This document shows positions 54,229 to 62,864 of a stretch of 64,000 nt of DNA, piece by piece. The position numbers and the translations under genes were made by a program. Source of the stretch: JAAXKN01 sp050258815 (GTDB taxonomy: Bacteria; Bacteroidota; Ignavibacteria; Ignavibacteriales; SURF-24); contig JBLMZM010000238.1 in the NCBI GenBank assembly GCA_050258815.1, positions 1 through 64,000 of the forward strand, in the 5' to 3' direction. Below the pieces are notes generated by a model, which saw only the letters and a list, made by a program, of their open reading frames with translations, searched no databases and was not told the origin of the DNA. How positions within the stretch are numbered: the stretch's first letter is position 1; every line of letters begins with the position of its first letter.

Positions 54229-55551
54229 ATGTCAGTATTAGAAGTCGATTTAAGCTTTTTGTTTGTTGTAGCAGTCATTCTTATATGGTTTATGATCGCT
54301 TACCAGTTCATATTGACTGTTTATGGCTATTTTAACTATATAAAATCGCTCAAGGAAAAAAAGGAAGTAGACGAGAATGATTATGATCTTCCTTCGTGTA
54401 CGATTCTCATCCCGGCCCACAATGAAGATAAGGTCATAGGAAATACTATTGAAGCCATGCTTAAGCTGAACTATCCCGAAGACAAGCTGGAAATAATAGT
54501 GATTAACGACGGATCCAAGGATTCTACCAAAGATATCATTGAGTACTACGCAGCCAGGGATAAGCGCGTCGTTTTATACGACGTACCTAAAGGCGAAGGC
54601 GGGAAAGGAAAATCAAGGGCTCTGAATCTGGGAATTAAACAGGCTAAGTCTGAAATCATAGCAATCTATGATGCCGATAATACTCCTGATCCGAATGCCC
54701 TCAGATATCTTGTTATCCAGCTTATATCTCATAAGGAGCTGGGAGCAGTTCTTGGGAAATTCAGGACAGTAAATAAAAATACTAACCTGCTTACCCGCTT
54801 TATTAACATCGAGACTCTTAGCTTTCAATCAATGCTCCAGGCCGGAAGATGGCAGATGCACAGGATCGCTACTTTACCTGGCACCAACTTCGTGATGTGG
54901 AGTTCACTCATAAATAAACTGGGAGGCTGGGACGAGGATGCTCTTACAGAAGACTCTGAGCTCAGCATCAGGATTTACCAGGAAGGTTATAAGATAAAAT
55001 TCATTCCCTACTCCATTACTTATGAACAGGAACCCCAGGAATGGAAAGTCTGGATCAAACAGCGTATGAGATGGGTACGGGGCAACAACTATGTTATAGC
55101 CAAATTTTTCAAACATATACCGAAGTTCAAGAATAAGAGACTGGCCTTTGATCTGTTGTATAATCTTTCGTTGTATTATGTATTTTTTGCCGCGATACTG
55201 ATTTCAGACGTTCTATTCATTATTAGTGCGGCAAATCTCGTAAGTATTGCACTTCCCGGGCCTTATACTTTCGTCTGGATCATGGCATTCTTCCTCTTTA
55301 TTCTCGAAATCACTCTGGCAATATCCTTCGACGAGGAAGAAAGCTTCAGTAAAGTATTTCTAATAATACTTAGCTACTTCTCCTACTGCCAGCTGTGGAT
55401 ATATATAGTCATCAAGGCAATATGGTCGGAATATATTAAAAAAGAAAAGAGAACATGGGATAAAACAGTCAGATTTGACGTAAAGAATGCGCCAAAGCTG
55501 CCTATAAAAGAGGAAGCAAAAGATGTTGAAAATGAGTTACAGACTAAATGA
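54229..55551 (+). CDS. Membrane-bound processive GT2 glycosyltransferase
   Basis: A 440-residue inner-membrane family 2 glycosyltransferase of the cellulose/hyaluronan/PNAG synthase type. A transmembrane helix lies at about 10-35. The catalytic domain shows ILIPAHNEDK, the DAD metal site (D148, D150), TED (240-242, catalytic base), and QRMRW (278-282), the hallmark of processive enzymes. Further membrane helices follow from about 300 to 400. It should polymerise and extrude a sugar chain. No PilZ domain is present. It lies 18 bp after the deacetylase-fusion gene. Confidence 0.93.
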   Translation: MSVLEVDLSFLFVVAVILIWFMIAYQFILTVYGYFNYIKSLKEKKEVDENDYDLPSCTILIPAHNEDKVIGNTIEAMLKLNYPEDKLEIIVINDGSKDSTKDIIEYYAARDKRVVLYDVPKGEGGKGKSRALNLGIKQAKSEIIAIYDADNTPDPNALRYLVIQLISHKELGAVLGKFRTVNKNTNLLTRFINIETLSFQSMLQAGRWQMHRIATLPGTNFVMWSSLINKLGGWDEDALTEDSELSIRIYQEGYKIKFIPYSITYEQEPQEWKVWIKQRMRWVRGNNYVIAKFFKHIPKFKNKRLAFDLLYNLSLYYVFFAAILISDVLFIISAANLVSIALPGPYTFVWIMAFFLFILEITLAISFDEEESFSKVFLIILSYFSYCQLWIYIVIKAIWSEYIKKEKRTWDKTVRFDVKNAPKLPIKEEAKDVENELQTK

Positions 55552-56866
55552 AATTGTAATATTATTAATGGTAATACTGGGCTGCAGCAATAACCTGCAT
55601 GCCCAGTTCTCTTTGTACGGAAATACCGGATACGGCTATAATCAGAACCCGCTTTACAATTACCAGAAAAAACCTGACCAGATCCGCCAATCTTACCTGG
55701 AACTAAACTACCTTAAGGAACTTGATAATTCCAGCTTTACATTTAGTTATGTCAGCGGACTCATGTTATTTAATGAATTTCAGGACAGGAATTTCTACGA
55801 ACATAATTTCTATACAAAATATAATATCAGGTTTGCAAAAGTTCATACTATTCACCTGTCTGACGGAAAGCCGGAATCTGAAGATTCCACGGCTGCTCTT
55901 CAGGAAGAAGCCATTCAGGATGATTCGGTTCAGGTAGATCAGGAAGAGGAATCAGTTGAAGACTCAACCGACAGCTATCTTAGTCTCGCCTTTCAGGCCG
56001 GTGCACGGCATGACAAGGAGGTATTCAGGGAATTTGATAACTTCGGTACAGGACTGACATTGTCTTATAAAATGATGATGGGAGATTCTTATTCACTGCG
56101 GCTTGCAAATTCAGCCGTATTCAGGAATTATAATAATCTTTCTGAGCTATCTAATGTAACAGACATTACCTCGCTCCAGATAGCCAACAAATATAACGGA
56201 TCGTTTACTTATGGTATTCTGCTTACAGGAGGTTTCAAATATTATACGCAGTCGATATATGACACTACAAAGTTTGAAACCAAAAGAAGCTTTAATCAGA
56301 AGTCACAGGGCAAGGGTAAACTCGGATCTAAAATAAATGTGCCTTCTGCTAAACAGATTCTCATTCAGCCTCAGGCAAACGGTACTTCACAGTTCGCAGC
56401 AGGCTTATTCTTCGGTCAGAATTGGGGCAGCAGCAGCTCTTTAAGAGCCGATTTCTTATACAGGTACAATCCCAGGACCCAGACCAGGTACCTTGCGCAA
56501 TATGCAAATACATCCATGCTTTCTGAAGACATCTATAACGATTTCTTCAGCTATCAGGGACCTGAGACAAAGCTTCAGCTAAACCAATCACTCCCTTTTA
56601 ATATTCAGATGAGCATTGAATACCTTTTCATGCACAAATTATTTGAAGCACCAGCCCTCAACCTTGAAGGTGTACAAACCGATAATAAAAAGAGAAATGA
56701 TATTTATAATTCAGCTGATTTAAGTTTTTCAAGATCTTTCAATTTATTTAAAGGTTTTGAATTCAATATATCATTAACCACGGGGATTATAAGAAACCAG
56801 TCAAACGATGATTACAATGATTTCTCCTCTTATCATTTCTCAGGAGCAATCGGAATAGGATTTTAA
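55523..56866 (+). CDS. Predicted outer-membrane beta-barrel protein of the polysaccharide operon
   Basis: A 447-residue exported protein. The signal peptide (IVILLMVILGC then NLHAQ) contains an LGC that could act as a lipobox. After it comes beta-rich sequence with many alternating aromatic strands, interrupted near residues 115-155 by a very acidic stretch of Glu, Asp and Ser, and ending in HFSGAIGIGF, a barrel-like terminal strand. It overlaps the GT2 gene by 29 bp and is followed after 1 bp by the YCF48 gene. By position it may be the outer-membrane exit for the polymer, but no PgaA-type TPR domain is present. Confidence 0.7.
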   Translation: MLKMSYRLNEIVILLMVILGCSNNLHAQFSLYGNTGYGYNQNPLYNYQKKPDQIRQSYLELNYLKELDNSSFTFSYVSGLMLFNEFQDRNFYEHNFYTKYNIRFAKVHTIHLSDGKPESEDSTAALQEEAIQDDSVQVDQEEESVEDSTDSYLSLAFQAGARHDKEVFREFDNFGTGLTLSYKMMMGDSYSLRLANSAVFRNYNNLSELSNVTDITSLQIANKYNGSFTYGILLTGGFKYYTQSIYDTTKFETKRSFNQKSQGKGKLGSKINVPSAKQILIQPQANGTSQFAAGLFFGQNWGSSSSLRADFLYRYNPRTQTRYLAQYANTSMLSEDIYNDFFSYQGPETKLQLNQSLPFNIQMSIEYLFMHKLFEAPALNLEGVQTDNKKRNDIYNSADLSFSRSFNLFKGFEFNISLTTGIIRNQSNDDYNDFSSYHFSGAIGIGF

Positions 56867-56867
56867 C

Positions 56868-58982
56868 TTGAAAAGGAAAATACAATTCTTACTTTTAGCT
56901 TTCTTTGTCAGTTCTTCCCTGTTTGCTTCAGGATGGAACTGGCAGAATCCGAGCCCTCAGGGAAATACTCTCTGGGCCGTTTCATTCTATAACCAGTTTT
57001 ATGGTTATGCAGTAGGAGAATATGGTACAATTATGTTCAGCCCTGATGGCGGCCATTCATGGGATGTCCAGTATGAGGCAATTACAGACCACCTGCGCAG
57101 TGTTTCAGTCGTAGATTCAATTACTGCCTGGTTTGCGGGTGACTACGGAACAATATTCTCTACAACTGACGGAGGCTCCACATGGACACAGCAGAACAAT
57201 AAAAACGGCACCCCGCTTAATACTAACGGTCTGAACACGATATTTTTTACCGATAAATCACACGGATGGGCAGGGGGTGATAACGGCACCATACTTTATA
57301 CCTCAAACGGAGGAGCCAAATGGACCCAGCAATCAGCTGGTGTTCCGGCAGGTGTAAGCATAACCAGCATTTATTTTGTTGACACAAATAAGGGCTGGGC
57401 AGTAGGTACCAACGGAATCATACTCTATACTTCCAACGGCGGCACCAGCTGGAGCACACAGAAAACCACGGGACAAACGGCGTCAATGGTGAAGTTTATC
57501 TCTTCAACAACCGGTTACGTCGTTGGTAATAATGGCTCCATTTTCGTTACAAAAAATTCAGGATCAGTCTGGAATCAGGTAACTGTTAACGGAGTGACCT
57601 CAGGACTTAATGATATTGCTTTCGTTTCATCTTCTGAATTCTATATTGCCGGGGATAACGGGACGCTTCTCCACTCAACTGATGCCGGACAAAGCTGGAA
57701 TTCCGAACCTATGAATACTTACGCATCCATACACGGTTTGTCAGCATTTTCTAACTCTGTTTATGCTGTTGGTGAATTCGGGCTGACTGCCCTAAAGGCT
57801 GGCTCAAATCCCTGGAAATACAATTGTAAAGGTACTATTCCAAGTCTGAACTGGATCGTCTTTGCCGATAAGCTCAATGGTTATGCAGTAGGACAATATG
57901 GTTATATGATTAAAACCACTGATGGAGGAAAAAGCTGGACTGAAATTACAAAGGGTATTACGGGTGACTCGTTTTTTGGCGCTGATGCAACTGACAAGGA
58001 TCACCTCTGGGTAGTCGGTGACCTGGGCATATTGCTCTACACACCCGACGGAGGCAGCAGCTGGACACAACAGATAAATACTGCACTTGATCCAATTACA
58101 ATATTGTCTGTTAGTTTTGTGGATCAGAACCATGGCTGGGCTGTTGGCAGTCAGGGAAAAGTTATTCGCACGGTTGACGGAGGGAAAAACTGGGTTAAAC
58201 AAAATCCTAATACCACAAAAATCCTTTTCGGCGTTAAGTTCAAGGATCTTAATAACGGCTGGATATGTGGCGAGGATGGCATTATACTGCATACAACTAA
58301 CGGGGGTGATACCTGGACACCGCAAGCAAGCAATACTTCCTCAGCAATCCTTTCGGTTTATTTTATCGATAAGCTGAATGGATATTGTTCCGGTACAAAT
58401 GGAACAATACTAAAAACAACTGATGGTGGTGGGAAATGGACTGCATTAACCAGCTCAACTACCCTTAACATAAATTTTGTCGGCGGTACATCTGTAAATT
58501 CACTTTGGGCAGCCGGTGACAGCGGTCTTTTGCTGCGCAGTACCGATGGTGGTTTAAGCTGGTCACAGCAATTTGCAGCTACGGGTTACGATCTTTTTTC
58601 TCTTGGCATAGTTGACGAGTCCTCTGCCTGGCTCTGCGGTGATTTAGGAACCGTAATGGCGCTGGATAATCCTTCCTCATCTACAGACGTAAATGCCGGG
58701 AAACTTAATAGTGTTCCACAGAACTTTAACCTTTTCCAGAATTACCCAAACCCATTTAACCCGTCAACAGTAATAAGCTATCAGTTATCTAAAGCTGATC
58801 ATGTGAGCCTAAGGGTTTATGACATACTGGGAAGAACAATTGCAACGCTTGTAAATGAATATCAAACATCCGGCAGGTACTCAGTAGATTTCAATGGCAG
58901 CTATCTTTCAAGCGGAATATACTTCTATGAACTTAAAGCAGGGACATATTCTGAAATCAGAAAAATGTCTCTGCTTAAGTAG
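56868..58982 (+). CDS. Secreted YCF48/BNR-repeat protein with T9SS sorting domain
   Basis: A 704-residue secreted protein. The signal peptide LLAFFVSSSLFASG is followed by about 13 repeats of GWAVGxxGxIxxTxDGGxxW type, the YCF48/BNR beta-propeller unit, from about 22 to 605. The last ~85 residues are a type IX sorting domain (NYPNPFNPSTVISYQ, LSSGIYFYEL). Related proteins are typically extracellular and of unknown binding specificity. The TTG start at 56868 comes one base after the previous stop. As the last gene of the polysaccharide operon it may bind the secreted polymer on the cell surface. Confidence 0.87.
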   Translation: MKRKIQFLLLAFFVSSSLFASGWNWQNPSPQGNTLWAVSFYNQFYGYAVGEYGTIMFSPDGGHSWDVQYEAITDHLRSVSVVDSITAWFAGDYGTIFSTTDGGSTWTQQNNKNGTPLNTNGLNTIFFTDKSHGWAGGDNGTILYTSNGGAKWTQQSAGVPAGVSITSIYFVDTNKGWAVGTNGIILYTSNGGTSWSTQKTTGQTASMVKFISSTTGYVVGNNGSIFVTKNSGSVWNQVTVNGVTSGLNDIAFVSSSEFYIAGDNGTLLHSTDAGQSWNSEPMNTYASIHGLSAFSNSVYAVGEFGLTALKAGSNPWKYNCKGTIPSLNWIVFADKLNGYAVGQYGYMIKTTDGGKSWTEITKGITGDSFFGADATDKDHLWVVGDLGILLYTPDGGSSWTQQINTALDPITILSVSFVDQNHGWAVGSQGKVIRTVDGGKNWVKQNPNTTKILFGVKFKDLNNGWICGEDGIILHTTNGGDTWTPQASNTSSAILSVYFIDKLNGYCSGTNGTILKTTDGGGKWTALTSSTTLNINFVGGTSVNSLWAAGDSGLLLRSTDGGLSWSQQFAATGYDLFSLGIVDESSAWLCGDLGTVMALDNPSSSTDVNAGKLNSVPQNFNLFQNYPNPFNPSTVISYQLSKADHVSLRVYDILGRTIATLVNEYQTSGRYSVDFNGSYLSSGIYFYELKAGTYSEIRKMSLLK

Positions 58983-59019
58983 TATGCCACAATATTGACA
59001 GAAAGGATAAACGATGTAA

Positions 59020-59751
59020 TTATTCGATTTCAAAGGAAGCCGAAACAACGGCAGTAATTTCCTTTTCAATAGAACTTACATCGTTTATACCGTAATCAGC
59101 AACCATGTTTGAAAATTTGGGAGTAATCTGGAGAATTCCCATTCTTGCATTTCTTAATGGCCCCAGCGACCTGCTCGTAGAAGCCGCAATTTTTTCAGCC
59201 CTGTTCATCGCATCCCTGGCTGCCTCGGCCTGAATCTGAATCTTTAAGTCAGCAAGTTTCGTGTAATGATACTCAGGCATTTCTACCATAAAACTTACCC
59301 CCTTGTTGATTAGTGAACTGATATCAAGGGAAATATCCTTTATCTTCTGAACTTCACCTGAACTAATTTCAATGCGCTGACTGTAAGTATATCCCAGAAT
59401 TTTATTCGTCTGAATTCCGTTGGACCCTATTTCGAATATTGGGATTGAAGTTATTGTAAAGAAATTAATCTTTTCCTTTGGAAATCCTTTTTCAGCAAGA
59501 TAATTAATAAGTATAGGCTTTTGCACACTCAACTCATTGTATGCAGCTTCTGCTGTAAGAGCCCGTGTGGTAATGGTGCCCCGTAAAAAACCCAGGTCAG
59601 AAACTATTTCTTTTTTCGCAGAACCTGTAACCGTAATCATCTGTCCGGATTTGTTGTTTGAACGCCACGTAAGTGAAAGTATAAGAGCACAAATAATGAA
59701 CCCCGCCGCCAGAACTGCAGCAGGCCAGATATAATAATTCTTCTCTTTCAT
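59020..59751 (-). CDS. SIMPL-domain (DUF541) protein
   Basis: A 243-residue exported or membrane-anchored protein. An N-terminal hydrophobic helix (YIWPAAVLAAGFIICALILSL) is followed by one SIMPL/DUF541 domain: MITVTGSAKKEIVSD, then TFTI/FEI strands, a long helix KLADLKIQIQAEAARDAMNRAEKIAAS, and a final strand AVVSASFEIE. Such proteins form oligomers in the periplasm and are poorly understood. It sits downstream of pyrC on the same strand but is separated from it by a 79-bp gap with two palindromes, so it may have its own promoter. Confidence 0.88.
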   Translation of the reverse strand: MKEKNYYIWPAAVLAAGFIICALILSLTWRSNNKSGQMITVTGSAKKEIVSDLGFLRGTITTRALTAEAAYNELSVQKPILINYLAEKGFPKEKINFFTITSIPIFEIGSNGIQTNKILGYTYSQRIEISSGEVQKIKDISLDISSLINKGVSFMVEMPEYHYTKLADLKIQIQAEAARDAMNRAEKIAASTSRSLGPLRNARMGILQITPKFSNMVADYGINDVSSIEKEITAVVSASFEIE

Positions 59752-59771
59752 GATCGCTCCTGATATTTTAA

Positions 59772-59785
59772 TCCGGAATTCCGGA
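59772..59785. promoter_or_regulatory. 14-bp perfect palindrome upstream of the SIMPL gene
   Basis: TCCGGAATTCCGGA lies 21 bp before the SIMPL gene start. Together with the one at 59814 it is a candidate operator; no T tract follows, so it is not an evident terminator. Confidence 0.5.
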
Positions 59786-59813
59786 ATTCAGAGACTATAT
59801 GCTCAGACCCCGG

Positions 59814-59825
59814 AAGTCCGGACTT
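59814..59825. promoter_or_regulatory. 12-bp perfect palindrome after pyrC
   Basis: AAGTCCGGACTT lies 5 bp past the pyrC stop codon and shares the TCCGGA core with the palindrome 28 bp away. Confidence 0.5.
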
Positions 59826-59830
59826 AAGGG

Positions 59831-61120
59831 TTAAATGGCAAAGAACTTTTCTTCAAATAGCATTTGTCCGCTGTTTATCACTCCAATTGACTTGCCGGTT
59901 AACAGACGCTTGTCAAAAGGTGAATTCTTCGACCTGGATCTGAAGGACTTAACGTCAACAGTCCATATTAATGATGGATCGATAATTGTCATATTCGCTT
60001 TTTCGCCAACAGCAAACTGAGGGACAGGAATGTTAAGTATTTTTCGCGGGTTTGTTGACAGTTTTTCAACCAGCTGTTCAATCGAAAGTATCTTTTTGTG
60101 TACCAGCTCGCTTAAAGCAAGGCCAAGTTCTGTCTCAAGTCCAACAATTCCATTGGGCGCGTAAATAAACTCCATCTCCTTTTCTTCAATTGAATGAGGA
60201 GCGTGATCACTGGCAATGCAGTCAATTGTTCCGTCTTTTAATCCCTCAAGTATTGCCTCCACATCTTCCCTCGTTCTAAGGGGAGGATTCATCTTGGTAT
60301 TTGTATCATAAGTCTTAAGGGCCTCTTCAGTAAGCGTAAAATGATGAGGTGTTACTTCAGCAGTTACCTTAATCCCCTTCTTCTTAGCCTGTCTTACCAG
60401 TTCCACAGAATTTTTTGTACTGATATGAGCAATGTGAATCCTGCCTCCGGTATATTCAGCCATGAGTATATCACGCATTACAACAATATCTTCAGCAATC
60501 GATGGCATTGCAGGCAGACCCAAAAATGTGGAAGTAAGCCCTTCATTCATTGCCCCGCCGGAAAGAGATTCATCCTCAGCATGTTCAATAATCGGAAGGT
60601 TATACATACTGGCATATTCAAATGCAATTCTTAGCATTCTGGCGGTCTTTACTGCATCTCCGTCATCCGAAAAAGCAACAACGCCTGCTTCATTCAGTTC
60701 AGCCATCGGAGAAAGGGACTCCCCTTTTCTGTTCATAGTTACGGCACCCACAGGATAAACATCAACAAGATGGGCTTTGGCCTTTTCTCTTATAAAATTT
60801 ACCACCTCTGCAGAATCAATAGCAGGATTTGTATTAGGCATACAGGCAACCCCGGTATAACCGCCGGCAGCAGCACTGTTGCATCCTGTAACTACCGTCT
60901 CTTCGTCCTCGCGTCCAGGTTCTCTTAGATGAACGTGCATATCAAAAAGTCCAGGCACGCAATACTTATCGTTTAATTCATATATCCTGGCGTTTTTAGA
61001 ATCCTCAGCCGTAAGTCCGCCGATTCTGGTAATTACACCATTTGTAATCAGTACATCAGTTTTTTCATTTAGTTTCTGCTCTGGGTTAAGCAGAATCACA
61101 TTCTTAAGTATTATTTTCAT
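59831..61120 (-). CDS. pyrC: Dihydroorotase
   Basis: A 429-residue cyclic amidohydrolase of pyrimidine biosynthesis, forming dihydroorotate from carbamoyl-aspartate. Metal motifs are FDMHVHLREPG (H62, H64), IIEHAEDE, RIHIAHIST, and the catalytic Asp in CIASDHAPHS. Length and the LREPG motif place it in the class I (PyrC/AllB-like) group. Its ATG overlaps the pyrB stop by 4 bp. The B-C order and the upstream pyrR are as in Gram-positive pyr operons. Confidence 0.96.
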   Translation of the reverse strand: MKIILKNVILLNPEQKLNEKTDVLITNGVITRIGGLTAEDSKNARIYELNDKYCVPGLFDMHVHLREPGREDEETVVTGCNSAAAGGYTGVACMPNTNPAIDSAEVVNFIREKAKAHLVDVYPVGAVTMNRKGESLSPMAELNEAGVVAFSDDGDAVKTARMLRIAFEYASMYNLPIIEHAEDESLSGGAMNEGLTSTFLGLPAMPSIAEDIVVMRDILMAEYTGGRIHIAHISTKNSVELVRQAKKKGIKVTAEVTPHHFTLTEEALKTYDTNTKMNPPLRTREDVEAILEGLKDGTIDCIASDHAPHSIEEKEMEFIYAPNGIVGLETELGLALSELVHKKILSIEQLVEKLSTNPRKILNIPVPQFAVGEKANMTIIDPSLIWTVDVKSFRSRSKNSPFDKRLLTGKSIGVINSGQMLFEEKFFAI

Positions 61121-62052
61121 CTTCCATCCGCCTTATTTAATGTTCCTAAAAGGTAAAGTACAGCCATCCTTACAGCCACACCGTTTGTAACCTGATCAAG
61201 TATTATTTGATATGGTCCGTCAGCTACTTCCGAGGATATTTCAACTCCCCTGTTAATGGGTCCCGGGTGCAGAATAACTATATCCTTCCCGTGTTTCTCA
61301 AGCCTTTCTGAAGTAATTCCAAAATAGTTATGATATTCCCTCAATGAAGGAAAAGTTCCTCCGGCCTGGCGCTCCAGCTGAATTCTGAGCACATTCAAGA
61401 CATCATTCTCACTAATGGCCTGGTCAATATTGTGGATTACCCTGACTCCCAGTTTATCAATATCGCGCGGAATCATTGATGCAGGTCCGCAAAGGGATAC
61501 TTCGGCACCCATTGCCTTAAGGCCGAAGATGTTTGAAAGCGCAACACGGCTGTGAGCTATATCTCCGACAATACAGACCTTCAGTCCCGTAAGCCTTCCA
61601 AACTTTTCCCTGATGGAATACATATCCAGCAAAGCCTGTGTAGGATGTTCATGAGTTCCGTCACCTGCGTTAATTATATTCGCATTTGAGATGCGGGTTA
61701 AAAACTGAGGCACACCGGCAGATGCATGCCGTATGACTATCATATCAACTTTCATGGCTTCGATGTTTTTCACAGTATCCTTGAAGGTCTCCCCCTTTTT
61801 TGTGCTGCTTGTCGAGGTTGAGAAGTTGATGGTATCAGCTGAAAGTCTCTTCTGTGCTAGTTCAAACGAAATCCTGGTGCGCGTAGAATTTTCAAAAAAC
61901 AGATTTACCACCGTTTTCCCCTGCAGTGTAGGCACTTTTTTAATTGGCCTTTCCAACACCTCTCTGAAAGTAACGGCAGTATCAAGTATCAGTTGTATAT
62001 CTTCTTTGGGCACACCTTGTAAACCTAACAAATGTCTGCTTGATAAAGGCAT
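61117..62052 (-). CDS. pyrB: Aspartate carbamoyltransferase catalytic subunit
   Basis: A 311-residue enzyme joining carbamoyl phosphate to aspartate. Motifs are FFENSTRTR (56-60 STRTR), HPTQALLD, and HPGPINRG. No regulatory PyrI gene is adjacent. It is preceded by an intrinsic terminator between pyrR and pyrB, so its expression depends on readthrough or a local promoter. It differs clearly from the YgeW-type enzyme at 12855-13865, which has HPFQ and HALP. Confidence 0.97.
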   Translation of the reverse strand: MPLSSRHLLGLQGVPKEDIQLILDTAVTFREVLERPIKKVPTLQGKTVVNLFFENSTRTRISFELAQKRLSADTINFSTSTSSTKKGETFKDTVKNIEAMKVDMIVIRHASAGVPQFLTRISNANIINAGDGTHEHPTQALLDMYSIREKFGRLTGLKVCIVGDIAHSRVALSNIFGLKAMGAEVSLCGPASMIPRDIDKLGVRVIHNIDQAISENDVLNVLRIQLERQAGGTFPSLREYHNYFGITSERLEKHGKDIVILHPGPINRGVEISSEVADGPYQIILDQVTNGVAVRMAVLYLLGTLNKADGR

Positions 62053-62085
62053 TTTATTCTCTCTTAAATTTTAAAGTATTGTTAT

Positions 62086-62115
62086 AAAAAAAAAGGCGAA
62101 ACACCGTTCGCCTTT
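62086..62115 (-). terminator. Intrinsic terminator/attenuator between pyrR and pyrB
   Basis: On the - strand, AAAGGCGAA/TTCGCCTTT with a 6-nt loop runs straight into nine T. It begins 9 bp past the pyrR stop and precedes pyrB. In Bacillus, attenuators also lie between pyr genes, but here no antiterminator or second PyrR loop fits the short spacer, so any antitermination sequence would need to lie in the pyrR coding region. Confidence 0.92.
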
Positions 62116-62123
62116 AAAAAAAA

Positions 62124-62669
62124 TCATTCTTTGGAAACATCTACCAAATAGATGGCATCTTCATCGTCTACTTCTTTCATTTTAACTTTTACTTCCTCAT
62201 TTATTGAGGTAGGAATGTTCTTCCCTATAAAATCTGCTTTTATAGGAAGCTCACGGTGACCCCTGTCGACCAGAACACAAAGCTGTATTGTACTTGGCCT
62301 GCCCATGTCCATAAGGGCTCCCAGAGCTGATCTGACGGTTCTTCCCGTATAAAGAACGTCATCAATCAGAACAACATCCTTCTCGTTGATATCAAATGTA
62401 ATATTGGTAACGGAAACCTGAGGCTGTTTTAACCGCTTGCGGAAATCATCTCTGTAAAGTGTGATATCCAGTACGCCAAAAGGAGGTTCGGTACCGTCAA
62501 TCTCATTTATTTTTTCAAGGATCCTTCTGGAAATAAACTCTCCGCGGGTGCGCATACCTATCAGCACCAGATTTTTTGTACCCTTGTTCCGTTCCACTAT
62601 TTCATGCGCCAGACGCGTAATGGTACGGTTCATACCTTCCTGGTCAATTATTTTGGCTTTTATGTTCAT
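62124..62669 (-). CDS. pyrR: PyrR, bifunctional pyr operon regulator / uracil phosphoribosyltransferase
   Basis: A 181-residue phosphoribosyltransferase-fold protein. The PRPP motif is VVLIDDVLYTGRTVRSA, and IGMRTRGEFISRRI matches the PyrR family. It binds UMP/UTP and a conserved RNA loop in pyr mRNA to cut expression, and may have uracil phosphoribosyltransferase activity. I start it at ATG 62669 (MNIKAKII), where family members begin. An in-frame TTG at 62675 has AAGGGGG at a better distance, and an ATG at 62693 is in frame but poorly placed. The RNA loop for this protein is visible upstream at 62752-62775. Confidence 0.94.
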   Translation of the reverse strand: MNIKAKIIDQEGMNRTITRLAHEIVERNKGTKNLVLIGMRTRGEFISRRILEKINEIDGTEPPFGVLDITLYRDDFRKRLKQPQVSVTNITFDINEKDVVLIDDVLYTGRTVRSALGALMDMGRPSTIQLCVLVDRGHRELPIKADFIGKNIPTSINEEVKVKMKEVDDEDAIYLVDVSKE

Positions 62670-62751
62670 ATACAAAAAATCCCCCTTGACCATAATAGTC
62701 GCGGAGGTTCTCCTATTTTATTAAGTATTATTTAGTTCTTTGTTATACATC

Positions 62752-62775
62752 CTTTTTTACCTCGCTGGATAAAGT
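62752..62775 (-). promoter_or_regulatory. PyrR-binding RNA loop upstream of pyrR
   Basis: On the - strand the sequence TATCCAGCGAGGTA fits the PyrR-binding consensus ARUCCNGNGAGGYU. The hexaloop CAGCGA matches CNGNGA exactly. The outermost A-U pair is replaced by U-A, which keeps the pairing, and further UUU/AAA pairs extend the stem. It lies about 80-105 nt upstream of the pyrR start. A small GGAG-AAC-CTCC hairpin follows near 62702-62712, with no T tract, so control could be translational or by a downstream attenuator. Confidence 0.8.
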
Positions 62776-62864
62776 TAAAAGATTCAATTTCACTGCTTAA
62801 GTTAAAACATTTTTTTAATAAAGTAAAGCCGGATAGATTTTTTGACAATGGTATTTTTCAACTG

